Shown: positions 18,933 through 27,933, counted from the first letter of the stretch. The stretch is 64,000 bases of DNA from Pseudomonas sp. MAG733B (GCF_036884845.1 NZ_CP145732.1:4774001-4838000), one strand, 5' to 3'. Numbers and translations are program-made. The notes: generated by a model from the sequence alone, not told the origin.

Positions 18933-20188
18933 TGAATCAATACGCCGATCTGCTGATCATCGGCGCCGGCCCCGCCGGCATGGCGGCCGCAATTGCCGCC
19001 GCGCCCAGCGGTGCACGCATCGTCATGCTCGACGACAACCCGCTGCCGGGCGGGCAAATCTGGCGCGACGGTCCGCAAGCGAGCGTGCCCGATCAGGCAC
19101 GACACCTGCGCGAACGCCTGGCCTCGTACAGCAACATCCACCACCATCCCGGCACCCGGGTGATCGCCAATCCCGCGCCAAAACAATTGCTGGTTGAAGA
19201 CGATGAAAACGGCTGGCTGATCCGCTACGACAAACTGATCCTGTGCACCGGCGCCCGCGAATTGCTGCTGCCCTTCCCTGGCTGGACCCTGCCCGGCGTG
19301 ACCGGAGCCGGTGGCTTGCAGGCGCTGATCAAGGCCGGGCTGCCGGTGCAGAATGAGCGCGTGGTGATCGCCGGCAGCGGACCACTGCTGCTCGCCAGCG
19401 CCGCCACTGCGAAAAAACAGGGAGCCAAAGTCATGCGCATCGCCGAACAGGCATCCCTCACGGCCGTCGCCGGTTTCGCCGCTCAACTGCCGCGCTGGCC
19501 CGGCAAGTTCTTGCAATCGTTCAGCCTGTTCGACCGTCACTACCGCACCGATAGCCACGTGCTGGCCGCCCTCGGCAGCGACCGACTGGAAGGCGTGCGC
19601 CTGCAACAACAAGGCAGGATCGTCGAACTGGAATGTGATCGCCTGGCCTGCGGTTTCGGCCTGATCCCCAATACGCAGTTGGGTCAGGCGCTGGGTTGTA
19701 CCGTCGAAAAACAGGCGCTGTCGGTGGATGCGTGGCAGGCCAGCAGCCGCGCCGATCACTTCGCCGCGGGCGAATGCACCGGGTTCGGCGGCAGTGAACT
19801 GGCTCTGGTGGAAGGCAGCATTGCCGGTCACGCGGCGGTCGGCGATTCGCAAGCGGCGCGCCGGTGGTGGCCGCAACGGGCACGCTGGCAGGGTTTCGCC
19901 AAGGTATTGAATCAGGCCTTCGCCCTCGACCCGCGACTCAAGTCGCTGGCCCGCCCCGACACCCTGGTCTGCCGTTGCGAAGACGTGCCTTACGCGGCAT
20001 TGGCCGGCCATGCCGACTGGCGCGAAGCCAAGCTCGCCAGCCGCTGCGGCATGGGCGCCTGTCAGGGGCGCGTGTGCGGTGGCGCGACGCAGCACCTGTT
20101 CGGCTGGCAACCCTCGGCACCGCGCCCACCGTATAGTCCGGCGCGAATCGAAACCTTGATGAGCCTCGACGACACCCCGCCAGCGTGA
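18932..20188 (+). CDS. D-hydroxyproline dehydrogenase, FAD/[2Fe-2S] alpha subunit
   Basis: 418 residues. A pyridine-nucleotide-disulphide-oxidoreductase fold with LLIIGAGPAGMAAAIAA at the N-terminus, a second dinucleotide motif (VVIAGSGPLLLASA) mid-protein, and a C-terminal BFD-like [2Fe-2S] region with CRCEDV and CGMGACQGRVCG. This is the alpha subunit of the oxidase/dehydrogenase type that includes opine oxidase and proline dehydrogenase PDH1. The downstream AraC-type gene starts inside or just after its 3' end. Confidence 0.9.
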   Translation: MNQYADLLIIGAGPAGMAAAIAAAPSGARIVMLDDNPLPGGQIWRDGPQASVPDQARHLRERLASYSNIHHHPGTRVIANPAPKQLLVEDDENGWLIRYDKLILCTGARELLLPFPGWTLPGVTGAGGLQALIKAGLPVQNERVVIAGSGPLLLASAATAKKQGAKVMRIAEQASLTAVAGFAAQLPRWPGKFLQSFSLFDRHYRTDSHVLAALGSDRLEGVRLQQQGRIVELECDRLACGFGLIPNTQLGQALGCTVEKQALSVDAWQASSRADHFAAGECTGFGGSELALVEGSIAGHAAVGDSQAARRWWPQRARWQGFAKVLNQAFALDPRLKSLARPDTLVCRCEDVPYAALAGHADWREAKLASRCGMGACQGRVCGGATQHLFGWQPSAPRPPYSPARIETLMSLDDTPPA

Positions 20189-20211
20189 CGAGCGCGGCGG
20201 GGGTTTCGGCG

Positions 20212-21012
20212 ATGCAGCCAAGTCACTATGATCCCGAGGGTCACCCTCAGACCTGCGGCGCCATGTATCCCTCGCTCACTTCTTTCAAGCCATGCGATTT
20301 GCCGACGCTGCTAAGCAGTCTGCAACCGATTGCGCCGCTACTCGACACCCTGTCGGACGTGGTGTTTTTCATCAAGGACGTTGATGCCCGCTACGCCTTC
20401 GTCAACCAGACCCTGGCCCGGCGCTGCGGTTTCAAACAGAGTGCCGAACTGCTCGGACGCACCGCCGAAATGGTCTTCCCGGAACGCTTCGGCCCGCTGT
20501 ACACCGAGCAGGACCGACGCGTGCTGGCCAGCGGGCGGGAACTGTCCGATCAACTGGAACTGCACCTGTATTACGGCAATCAGCCGATCTGGTGCCTGAC
20601 CCATAAACTCGCCCTGCACGATGAACAGGGCCGGATCGTCGGTCTGGCCGGGATCTCCCGGGACCTGCAATCACCGCAGTCGAATCATCCAGCGTTTCAG
20701 AAACTGGCGGCGGTGGATGCGCATATTCGCCGTCACTTTGCCCGGCCCATCAGCCTTGCCGAACTGACGGCCATTGCCGGGTATTCCGTGGCGCAACTGG
20801 AGCGGCACTGCAAGCGGGTGTTTCAGCTCACGCCACGGCAGATGATTCACAAGGCGCGGCTGGAAGAGGGGTCGCGGTTGTTGTTGCACAGCGAGTTGCC
20901 GATTACCGAGATTGCCTTGCTGTGTGGGTATACCGACCATAGTGCGTTTAGCCGGCAGTTTCGGGCGTTGACCAGTGTTTCGCCTAGTGAGTATCGGGGG
21001 AATCGGGGGTAG
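20212..21012 (+). CDS. lhpR: PAS-AraC transcriptional regulator (LhpR type)
   Basis: 266 residues from ATG 20212; an in-frame GTG at 20185 and an ATG at 20263 are alternatives. Residues about 30-150 form a PAS/PAC sensor (TLSDVVFFIKDVDARYAFVN, AELLGRTAEMVFPERFGP, IVGLAGISRDL). The C-terminal 100 residues form an AraC double helix-turn-helix (ISLAELTAIAGYSVAQLERH, ITEIALLCGYTDHSAFSRQF). In P. aeruginosa an AraC-type LhpR activates hydroxyproline catabolism; position and domain order agree. GAGGGT-C-ACCCTC at 20236-20248 lies between the two ATG candidates and could be an operator if the later start is used. Confidence 0.8.
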   Translation: MQPSHYDPEGHPQTCGAMYPSLTSFKPCDLPTLLSSLQPIAPLLDTLSDVVFFIKDVDARYAFVNQTLARRCGFKQSAELLGRTAEMVFPERFGPLYTEQDRRVLASGRELSDQLELHLYYGNQPIWCLTHKLALHDEQGRIVGLAGISRDLQSPQSNHPAFQKLAAVDAHIRRHFARPISLAELTAIAGYSVAQLERHCKRVFQLTPRQMIHKARLEEGSRLLLHSELPITEIALLCGYTDHSAFSRQFRALTSVSPSEYRGNRG

Positions 21013-21037
21013 GTTTTTTTGGGGTTTTGGTTTGGTC

Positions 21038-21355
21038 GGGGTACATATCCGTTTCTTCGGTAACGGCTTCTTATGGTTTCGCTTTTACAGCGACTCACTT
21101 TTTCAAACACCAAAAAGTAAGCAAAAGGCTTTGCCCCGGCGTACGGCACCTCGCTGAGGCTCGGTGTTCCCTCGCTACGGTGCCCATCAGGGGGCATCGC
21201 CTCCGGCTTGCTTCGCTGCACCTCCTCTCGATGTGTGCGGCTTCGCCGCACGGCGCTACGCGCCTAACCCCCTGATGAACACCTCCGCTCGGCCTGCCGA
21301 AGGGGCAAAAGATCAAAAGCCAGAGCAAAAGCGAGGCGGCCTACCGGCCGGCCTG
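21038..21355 (+). repeat. Left arm of a large imperfect inverted repeat
   Basis: The arm runs from GGGGTACATATCCG to CGGCCTACCGGCCGGCCTG and is mirrored at 21581-21900. Pairing is continuous at the outer end (CATATCCGTTTCTTCGGTAA) and patchy in the middle. Short frames inside it look like chance. It resembles long intergenic repeats seen in fluorescent pseudomonads. Confidence 0.75.
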
Positions 21356-21381
21356 ATCGATCGGACATATTTATCTCCCCT

Positions 21382-21481
21382 TGTAGGAGCGAGCCTGCTC
21401 GCGATGGACGTCAACGATTACGCGCTCTATCTGAATGATCGCGTTGACCAGGCGTTTTTCGCGAGCAAGCTCGCTCCTACA
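21382..21481. repeat. REPIN (two inverted REP sequences) in the loop of the large repeat
   Basis: TGTAGGAGCGAGCCTGCTCGC at the left and GCGAGCAAGCTCGCTCCTACA at the right are inverted copies separated by about 58 bases. Confidence 0.85.
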
Positions 21482-21528
21482 GTTTGGATGGGTTGTATCT
21501 GAAAGAGATTGGTCGGCTATCAGGCCGC

Positions 21529-21553
21529 CATCGCCAGCAGGCTGGCTCCCACA
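21529..21553. repeat. Single REP element
   Basis: CATCGCCAGCAGGCTGGCTC with CCACA is the same REP variant as in the pair at 26781-26873; no inverted partner is nearby. Confidence 0.75.
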
Positions 21554-21580
21554 GTTTGAAATGCGTACGAACCAAACAAA

Positions 21581-21900
21581 CAGGCCGGCCGGTAGGCCGC
21601 CTCGGTTGTTTTTGATCTACCCGCCCCTTCGGGAGGCTGAGTGGAGGCGTTTATCCGGGGAGTGGCGCGCAGCGCCGTTCGACGCAGTCGAACACGCTGC
21701 ATGTAGGTCGTCGCGAAGCAGACCGGAGGGCAGTGTCCCCGGATGAATGCCGGAGCGAAGGTACGCCGAGCCTCAGCGAGGGGCCGGACGCTCGGGGCGA
21801 GCGTTTTTTTGGTTACTTTTTTTAGGCGCTTGTAAAAAAAGTGACTCGCCGTAAGGGCGAAACCATAAGCCGCCGTTACCGAAGAAACGGATATGTCCCC
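21581..21900 (-). repeat. Right arm of the large imperfect inverted repeat
   Basis: This is the reverse complement of the left arm at 21038-21355 with scattered changes; its outer end CCGAAGAAACGGATATGTCC pairs with the left arm's outer end. A T-rich run (21804-21824) and an A-rich run (21834-21840) mark spacer positions. Confidence 0.75.
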
Positions 21901-22070
21901 GGTGTTCCGAAAAGGCGCGCCCACACATCAAATGCTCCTATATGTAACACCACCGTAATAGCTGCAACACCGCCGAATACGACGATCCCCAACCCCAGTA
22001 CCTCTAACTCAGGCCCCACCTCCTAAATCTTCAAAAAAACTGGAAACAGGCACACTGCTTGCTACAGTTA

Positions 22071-22086
22071 ATATCGTATACGAAAT
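22071..22086. promoter_or_regulatory. Operator shared by the hydroxyproline island, upstream of the transporter operon
   Basis: ATATCGTATACGAAAT, a near-palindrome with a perfect core TCGTATACGA, lies 42 bases before the binding-protein start. The identical 16-mer occurs at 28152 and a partial copy at 15833. The core fits the operator pattern of GntR/FCD regulators such as the one encoded at 15877. Confidence 0.65.
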
Positions 22087-22128
22087 CCCCAATACAATAT
22101 CCAACAGCCACCCACCAACGAGGCATCT

Positions 22129-22947
22129 ATGAAAAACCCAGCATTTGCCGTAGCCCTCAGCGCTGTTCTAAGCACCTCCTTCATCGCCACCGCCCAAGCG
22201 GACAAACTCGACGACATCATCGGTTCCGGCAAACTGCGCTGCGCCGTGACCCTCGACTTCCCGCCCATGGGTTTTCGCGATGGCAGCAACAGCCCGGCCG
22301 GGTTCGACGTGGACTACTGCCATGACCTGGCAAAAATCCTCGGCGTCGAAGCCGAAGTCGTGGAAACACCGTTCCCGGATCGCATTCCGGCGCTGGTCTC
22401 CGGGCGTGCCGACGTGATTGTCGCCTCCACTTCCGACACCCTCGAACGGGCCAAGACCGTCGGCCTCACCGTGCCCTACTTCGCCTTCCAGATGGTGGTG
22501 CTGACCCGCGACAACACCGGCATCAACAACTTCAATGACCTCAAGGGCAAACCGGTGGGCAACACCAGCGGCACTTATGAAGCCATTGCCCTGGAAAAAG
22601 ACGTGAAGAACTGGGGCACCGGTAGCTTCCGCGCCTATCAATCGCAGAACGACACCCTGCTGGCAGTCGCCCAGGGCCATATCGATGCCACTGTCGTCAC
22701 CAACACCGTGGCCGCCGCCACCCTCAAGTCGGGCAAGTACAAAAACCTCAAAGTCGCCGGTAACGCTCCGTATGTCATCGACTACGTGTCGCTGGGCGCC
22801 AAGCGCAGCGAGTACGGTCTGCTCAACTACCTCAACCTGTTCGTCAACCAGCAGGTGCGCACCGGTCGCTACAACGAGCTTTTCGTCAAATGGGTCGGCA
22901 CCGATATCCAGCCGGCCAACCTGACCGTGCCACAGGTCTACTACTAA
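22129..22947 (+). CDS. Amino-acid ABC transporter, periplasmic binding protein (probable hydroxyproline)
   Basis: 272 residues. The signal peptide ends about FIATAQA-DK. The mature protein is a family 3 solute-binding protein: LRCAVTLDFPPMGFRD, AGFDVDYCHDLAKILG, FPDRIPALVSGRADVIVAS, then GNTSGTYEAIAL. It binds the substrate in the periplasm and hands it to the permeases at 24729 and 25405. The gene is the first of an operon led by the shared operator. Hydroxyproline as substrate follows from the neighbouring enzymes. Confidence 0.87.
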   Translation: MKNPAFAVALSAVLSTSFIATAQADKLDDIIGSGKLRCAVTLDFPPMGFRDGSNSPAGFDVDYCHDLAKILGVEAEVVETPFPDRIPALVSGRADVIVASTSDTLERAKTVGLTVPYFAFQMVVLTRDNTGINNFNDLKGKPVGNTSGTYEAIALEKDVKNWGTGSFRAYQSQNDTLLAVAQGHIDATVVTNTVAAATLKSGKYKNLKVAGNAPYVIDYVSLGAKRSEYGLLNYLNLFVNQQVRTGRYNELFVKWVGTDIQPANLTVPQVYY

Positions 22948-22957
22948 GGTGTCCGGC

Positions 22958-24736
22958 ATGCCCAGGTCCATTTCTCTGAGCGGTCGCAGCCTGGTCGGGG
23001 GCGCCGCGCAAGGCACCCTGCTGTTCGCCGATGTCGGGCTGAGCTTCTGGGGCGGGGTCGAGCCCAGCACAGGCGAGATCATCGATCGCCACCATCCCCT
23101 CAGCGGTGAACATCTGGCCGGCCGGGTGCTGGCCATTCCCAGCGGTCGCGGCTCGTGCACCGGCAGCAGCGTGTTGATGGAGTTGATCAGCAACGGTCAT
23201 GCACCGGCGGCACTGGTGCTGGCCGAACCCGACGAGATCCTGACCCTGGGCGTGCTCGTGGCGCAGACCATTTTCGAACGCTCGCTGCCGGTGCTCTGCA
23301 TCGGCCGGGAGGCCTTTGCCAACTTGCGCGGCCAGGCCTTCGCACGGGTTGAAAATGCAACGCTGAGCCTGTTCGAACAGTTGCCCGACGATACCTGGCA
23401 GGCGCTCGATAATCCTGTGCCCGACACCGTCGTCAGCGCCTCGATCGAACTCACCGAACACGATTGCGCGCTGCTCGATGGCCGGCATGGCAAGGCAGCG
23501 CAAATGGCCATGCAGATTGTCTTGCGCATGGCCGATCTGCAAGGTGCGCGCAGTCTGGTCGATGTCACCCAGGCGCACATCGATGGCTGCATCTACACCG
23601 GCCCGGCGAGCCTGCGCTTTGCCGAACAACTGGTGCAATGGGGGGCGAAAGTCAGCGTGCCCACCACCCTCAATTCGATTTCCGTGGACCAGCGTCGCTG
23701 GCGTGAACTGGGTGTCGATCCGGCGCTCGGCGAACCGGCCAGTGCCTTGGGCGACGCCTACATGGCCATGGGCGCGCAACTCAGTTTTACCTGCGCGCCG
23801 TACCTGCTCGACAGTGCGCCGAAGGCTGGCGAGCAGATTGTCTGGGCCGAGTCCAATGCCGTGGTTTACGCCAACAGCGTGCTCGGTGCCCGCACCCTGA
23901 AGTATCCGGATTACCTCGACATCTGCATCGCCCTCACCGGCCGCGCGCCACTGATCGGCTGCCACCTGGACGCACAGCGCAAGGCCCGGCTGCAGATCGA
24001 ATTGCCTGCCCTCGGTGAACTGGACGATGCCTTCTACCCGCTGCTGGGTTACCACATCGGTGCACTGGCCGGCAGCCGAATTCCACTGGTGTACGGGCTG
24101 GAGAAATACTCGCCGAACCTTGACGACCTCAAGGCCTTTGGCGCGGCCTTCGCCACGACCTCCGCCGCACCGCTGTTCCATATCGCCGGCGTCACGCCGG
24201 AAGCCATCGATCCGTTGCTGGTGCTGGAACCTGACACCTGCATCCCCTTGGAGAAAATCCGCCTCGAAGACTTGTTGCTCAGTTGGCGCGAACTCAACAG
24301 TGCCCGGGACAACCGGGTGGATGTGGTCTCGCTGGGCAATCCGCACTTCTCCCTCAGTGAATTCGCAAGTTTGGCAACGCTGTGCCAGGGCCGGCACAAA
24401 CATCCGCACGTGGTGCTCGCCATCACCTGCGGCCGTGCGGTGCTGGAGCAAGCCCGCAGCGCCGGGCATATCGCCGTGATCGAAGCCTTCGGTGCGACGC
24501 TGGTGACCGACACCTGCTGGTGCATGCTCGGCGAGCCGGTTATTCCGCCGGCCGCAAAAAACCTGATGACCAACTCGGGCAAGTTCGCCCACTACGCACC
24601 CGGCCTGGTCGGTCGCAAGGTGCACTTCGCCAGCCTCAAGGAATGCGTCGACGCCGCCTGCACCGCCACGGCCAGCGGACGTCTGCCGGCCTGGCTGCAA
24701 CCTGCCGCCCAACTGGAGAGCCCCGTGCATGTTTGA
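22958..24736 (+). CDS. Aconitase X-type cis-3-hydroxy-L-proline dehydratase (fused DUF126-DUF521)
   Basis: 592 residues from ATG 22958, with AAGG just after the previous stop; a GTG at 22949 is possible. Residues about 1-140 form the DUF126 swivel domain (IPSGRGSCTGSSVLMELI). Residues about 150-590 form the DUF521 catalytic domain with VDVTQAHIDGCIYTG, AITCGRAVL, VTDTCWCMLGEP and MTNSGKFAHYAPGL, a Cys/Asn/Ser-rich end that holds an Fe-S cluster in this family. Characterised bacterial AcnX enzymes dehydrate cis-3-hydroxy-L-proline to pyrroline-2-carboxylate. The reductase that would turn this into proline is not in the window. The gene lies between the binding-protein and permease genes. Confidence 0.82.
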   Translation: MPRSISLSGRSLVGGAAQGTLLFADVGLSFWGGVEPSTGEIIDRHHPLSGEHLAGRVLAIPSGRGSCTGSSVLMELISNGHAPAALVLAEPDEILTLGVLVAQTIFERSLPVLCIGREAFANLRGQAFARVENATLSLFEQLPDDTWQALDNPVPDTVVSASIELTEHDCALLDGRHGKAAQMAMQIVLRMADLQGARSLVDVTQAHIDGCIYTGPASLRFAEQLVQWGAKVSVPTTLNSISVDQRRWRELGVDPALGEPASALGDAYMAMGAQLSFTCAPYLLDSAPKAGEQIVWAESNAVVYANSVLGARTLKYPDYLDICIALTGRAPLIGCHLDAQRKARLQIELPALGELDDAFYPLLGYHIGALAGSRIPLVYGLEKYSPNLDDLKAFGAAFATTSAAPLFHIAGVTPEAIDPLLVLEPDTCIPLEKIRLEDLLLSWRELNSARDNRVDVVSLGNPHFSLSEFASLATLCQGRHKHPHVVLAITCGRAVLEQARSAGHIAVIEAFGATLVTDTCWCMLGEPVIPPAAKNLMTNSGKFAHYAPGLVGRKVHFASLKECVDAACTATASGRLPAWLQPAAQLESPVHV

Positions 24737-25394
24737 CTACACCTTCCAATGGCGCTCAGCCCTGCGCGCCCTGCCGGACATGCTCGCCGGCGCTCTGGTC
24801 ACCTTCGAAACTGCCGCGCTGTCGATGATCTTCGGTGTGCTGATCGCCCTCGCACTGACCGTGATGCGCGAGGCCAAGCACCCGCTGCTGCGCGGTTTCG
24901 GCAATGGCTGGGTGTCGATCGCGCGCAACACGCCCTCGCTGTTCCAGATCTACATCCTCTACTTCGGCCTCGGCTCGTTGGGCCTGCACGTCAGTTCATG
25001 GTTCGCCCTGCTGGCGGGCATCACCTTCAACAATGCCGGTTACCTGGCGGAAAACTTTCGCGGCGGCCTCAAAGCTGTGCCTAACACACAGGTCCGCGCG
25101 GCGCGGTCGCTGGGCATGAGTGCCTTCCAGGCCTACCGCATGATCATCGTCCCGCAACTGCTGCGCATCGTCTTCTACCCGCTGACCAACCAGATGGTCT
25201 GGGCGGTATTGATGACCTCGCTGGGGGTGATCGTCGGGCTGAACAATGACCTGACCGGCGTGACCCAGGAATACAACGTCAAGACGTTCCGCACCTTCGA
25301 GTACTTCGCTCTCGCTGCGGTGCTGTATTACCTGATCGCCAAGGCGATCGTCGCGGCAGCCCGGCTGATGGCCTGGCGGTTGTTCCGTTACTGA
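24729..25394 (+). CDS. Amino-acid ABC transporter permease 1
   Basis: 221 residues with five or six membrane helices. The polar amino-acid permease signatures are present: IARNTPSLFQIYILYFGLG, AGYLAENFRGGLKAVPNTQV and the EAA-type loop AARSLGMSAFQAYRMIIVPQ that contacts the ATPase. It overlaps the AcnX gene by 8 bases and is followed after 10 bases by the second permease. Confidence 0.9.
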   Translation: MFDYTFQWRSALRALPDMLAGALVTFETAALSMIFGVLIALALTVMREAKHPLLRGFGNGWVSIARNTPSLFQIYILYFGLGSLGLHVSSWFALLAGITFNNAGYLAENFRGGLKAVPNTQVRAARSLGMSAFQAYRMIIVPQLLRIVFYPLTNQMVWAVLMTSLGVIVGLNNDLTGVTQEYNVKTFRTFEYFALAAVLYYLIAKAIVAAARLMAWRLFRY

Positions 25395-25404
25395 GGAGCT
25401 GTCC

Positions 25405-26055
25405 ATGTTTTCCACCGATTTTTCCTCGAATGACCTGCTGTTCCTGCTCGACGGCGCATGGGTCACGCTGCAACTGACCTTCTGGTCGATCATTCTCGGT
25501 TCCCTCGCCGGTTTGTTGTTCGGCCTGCTGCGAGCGTTGCTGCCGCGCGCCAGTCTGCCGCTGGCCTGGGTGCTGGACGTGTTTCGCAGCGTGCCGTTGC
25601 TGATCCAGTTCGTGCTGTTCAATTCGCTCAAGAGCATCGTCGGCCTGAACATCAGCGCCTTCAGTGTCGGCTGCATCGTACTGGGCGTGTACACCGCCGC
25701 GTACTTCACCGAGATCGTCCGTGGCGGTGTGCTGGCGGTGCCGTTCAGCGTGCGCCGGGCCAGTCGTTCGCTGGGGCTGAGCTTCTTCCAGGATCTGCGC
25801 TGGATCGTCCTGCCGATGGCCACCCGGGTGGCATTTCCCGGCTGGCTGAACCTGGTGCTCGGGGTGATGAAAGACACCGCGCTGGTGATGTGGATCGGCA
25901 TCGTCGAATTGCTGCGCGCCTCGCAAACCATCGTCACGCGCATTCAGGAACCGCTGCTGGTGCTGTGCATCGCGGGCCTTATCTACTACGTCATGAGCCT
26001 GGTGGTCGCACGCCTCGGCGCTCGTCTGGAAAGAAGGTGGCAAGAAAATGATTGA
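25405..26055 (+). CDS. Amino-acid ABC transporter permease 2
   Basis: 216 residues with about five membrane helices. VFRSVPLLIQFVLF, AYFTEIVRGGVLAVPFSVRR and the EAA loop ASRSLGLSFFQDLRWIVLP are visible. It pairs with permease 1 to form the membrane channel. The ATPase gene overlaps its last 8 bases. Confidence 0.9.
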   Translation: MFSTDFSSNDLLFLLDGAWVTLQLTFWSIILGSLAGLLFGLLRALLPRASLPLAWVLDVFRSVPLLIQFVLFNSLKSIVGLNISAFSVGCIVLGVYTAAYFTEIVRGGVLAVPFSVRRASRSLGLSFFQDLRWIVLPMATRVAFPGWLNLVLGVMKDTALVMWIGIVELLRASQTIVTRIQEPLLVLCIAGLIYYVMSLVVARLGARLERRWQEND

Positions 26056-26770
26056 GATCGACAACGTACATAAATCCTTCGGCAACCTCGAAGTGGTCAA
26101 GGGCGTCAACCTGACGGTGAACAAGGGCGAAGTGGTGTCGATCATCGGCGGCTCCGGCTCCGGCAAGTCGACCCTGCTGATGTGCATCAACGGCCTGGAA
26201 CCGATCCAGAAAGGCAACATCCGCGTCGACGGTGTCGAGGTCCATCACAGCGCCACCGACCTCAATCGCCTGCGGCAGAAAATCGGCATCGTGTTCCAGC
26301 AATGGAACGCCTTCCCTCATCTGACGGTGCTGGAAAACGTCATGCTCGCCCCGCGCAAGGTGCTGGGTAAAAGCAAGGCCGAGGCCGAGGAACTGGCCGT
26401 ACAACAACTGACCCACGTCGGGCTGGGCGACAAGCTCAAGACCTTCCCCGGCAAATTGTCCGGGGGCCAACAACAACGCATGGCCATCGCCCGCGCCCTG
26501 GCCATGTCGCCGGACTACATGCTGTTCGACGAAGCCACCTCGGCCCTCGATCCGCAACTGGTCGGCGAAGTACTGGACACCATGCGCATGCTCGCCGAAG
26601 ACGGGATGACCATGGTCCTGGTGACCCACGAGATCCGCTTTGCCCGCGACGTGTCCGACCGGGTGGCGTTCTTCCGCAATGGGTTGGTGCATGAAATTGG
26701 TTCGCCGGATCAGGTGATTGGCAATCCGCTGCATGCGGAGACCGCGGCGTTTCTTAAATCAGTGAAATAA
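26048..26770 (+). CDS. Amino-acid ABC transporter ATP-binding protein
   Basis: 240 residues. Walker A GGSGSGKST at residues 34-42, Q-loop VFQQWNAFPHLTVLENV, signature LSGGQQQRMAIARAL, Walker B YMLFDEATSALDP and switch His in LVTHEIRFARDV. It powers uptake through the two permeases encoded just upstream and is the last gene before a REPIN. Confidence 0.93.
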   Translation: MIEIDNVHKSFGNLEVVKGVNLTVNKGEVVSIIGGSGSGKSTLLMCINGLEPIQKGNIRVDGVEVHHSATDLNRLRQKIGIVFQQWNAFPHLTVLENVMLAPRKVLGKSKAEAEELAVQQLTHVGLGDKLKTFPGKLSGGQQQRMAIARALAMSPDYMLFDEATSALDPQLVGEVLDTMRMLAEDGMTMVLVTHEIRFARDVSDRVAFFRNGLVHEIGSPDQVIGNPLHAETAAFLKSVK

Positions 26771-26780
26771 ACGATGGCCC

Positions 26781-26873
26781 CATCGCCAGCAGGCTGGCTC
26801 CCACAGGGATATGGGTTGTCCTTGAAATTTCAATCAACCCAAAACCACTGTGGGAGCCAGCCTGCTGGCGATG
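26781..26873. repeat. REPIN
   Basis: CATCGCCAGCAGGCTGGCTC at the left and GAGCCAGCCTGCTGGCGATG at the right are exact inverse copies around about 43 bases. It separates the ABC operon from the racemase-like gene. Confidence 0.88.
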
Positions 26874-26904
26874 AGGCCCTGACAGACAACACAAGGAGCA
26901 AACC

Positions 26905-27933
26905 ATGCGCTCATCAAAAGTCATCCACGTCGTCAGCTGCCACGCCGAAGGCGAAGTCGGCGACGTGATCGTCGGCGGTGTCGCCCCGCCGCCCGGCGCC
27001 ACCGTGTGGGAACAGTCGCGCTGGATCGCCAAAGACGAAACCCTGCGCAACTTCGTCCTCAACGAACCACGCGGCGGCGTGTTCCGTCACGTCAACCTGC
27101 TGGTGCCGTCCAAGGACCCGCGGGCGCAGATGGCCTGGATCATCATGGAGCCGGCGGACACCCCGCCGATGTCCGGCTCCAACTCGTTGTGCGTGGCCAC
27201 AGTGCTGCTCGATAGCGGCATCCTGCCGATGACCGAGCCGCAAACCCGCCTGGTGCTGGAAGCGCCCGGAGGCTTGATCGAAGCCGTGGCCGACTGCCGC
27301 GATGGCAAGGTGCAACGGGTGGAAATCAAGAACGTGCCGTCGTTCGCCGACCGTCTCGACGCCTGGATCGAAGTCGAAGGCCTCGGCTCGCTCAAAGTCG
27401 ATACGGCCTACGGTGGCGACAGTTTCGTGATCGCTGATGCCAAGGGCCTGGGCTTTGCCATCCGCCCCGACGAGGCCGCCGACCTGGTGGCGACCGGGTT
27501 GAAAATCACCCGTGCCGCCAACGAGCAACTGGGCTTCGTCCATCCGCTGAATCCCGAGTGGTCGCACATTTCCTTCTGCCAGATCGCCGCGCCCATCGTC
27601 CATGAGAACGGCATCGCCACCGGCGCCAACGCCGTGGTGATCCAGCCGGGCAAGATCGACCGCTCGCCCACCGGCACCGGTTGTTCGGCGCGCATGGCCG
27701 TGCTGCACGCAAAAGGTTTGATGCAGGTCGGCGAGCGCTTTGTCGGGCGATCGATCATCGGTTCCGAGTTCCATTGCCGCATCGATTCAGTGACCGAAGT
27801 GGCCGGTCGCGCCGCCATTTACCCGTGCATTTCCGGCCGCGCCTGGATCACCGGCACCCACCAGCTGCTGCTCGACCCGAGCGACCCGTGGCCACAAGGC
27901 TATCGCCTGTCCGACACCTGGCCCGGTGCTTGA
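26905..27933 (+). CDS. Proline racemase superfamily protein with Ser/Thr in place of both catalytic cysteines
   Basis: 342 residues, with AAGGAG before ATG 26905. The fold is that of proline racemases and hydroxyproline epimerases, but the first catalytic position is Ser90 ([11 protein letters not shown]) and the second is Thr256 ([11 protein letters not shown]). Two-base racemase chemistry through cysteines is thus not possible. Thr at the second site is seen in trans-3-hydroxy-L-proline dehydratases, which use one base, but those keep Cys at the first. A homologue sits in the P. aeruginosa lhp cluster. A role on a 3- or 4-hydroxyproline isomer is likely; the exact reaction is not established by the sequence. 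Confidence 0.75.
   Translation: MRSSKVIHVVSCHAEGEVGDVIVGGVAPPPGATVWEQSRWIAKDETLRNFVLNEPRGGVFRHVNLLVPSKDPRAQMAWIIMEPADTPPMSGSNSLCVATVLLDSGILPMTEPQTRLVLEAPGGLIEAVADCRDGKVQRVEIKNVPSFADRLDAWIEVEGLGSLKVDTAYGGDSFVIADAKGLGFAIRPDEAADLVATGLKITRAANEQLGFVHPLNPEWSHISFCQIAAPIVHENGIATGANAVVIQPGKIDRSPTGTGCSARMAVLHAKGLMQVGERFVGRSIIGSEFHCRIDSVTEVAGRAAIYPCISGRAWITGTHQLLLDPSDPWPQGYRLSDTWPGA

Larger units (their letters stand above)
21013..22128. other. 1.1-kb gene-free region: long inverted repeat, REPIN, REP, then AT-rich leader
   Basis: No credible gene lies here. From the AraC stop, the interval holds the two arms of the inverted repeat (21038-21355 and 21581-21900), with a REPIN and a single REP in the loop. 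About 170 bases of visibly lower GC without recognisable structure follow, then the operator at 22071 and the leader of the transporter gene. Confidence 0.75.

Noticed and set aside
21095..21924. Several short frames in the gap between the AraC and transporter genes
   Set aside because: They lie in the arms of the inverted repeat on both strands, share composition rather than sequence motifs, and lack ribosome sites.
22886..24730. A 614-codon open frame opposite the aconitase-X gene
   Set aside because: The sense strand encodes a complete DUF126-DUF521 protein in an operon; the antisense product has no motif and a Gln/His/Gly-rich composition.
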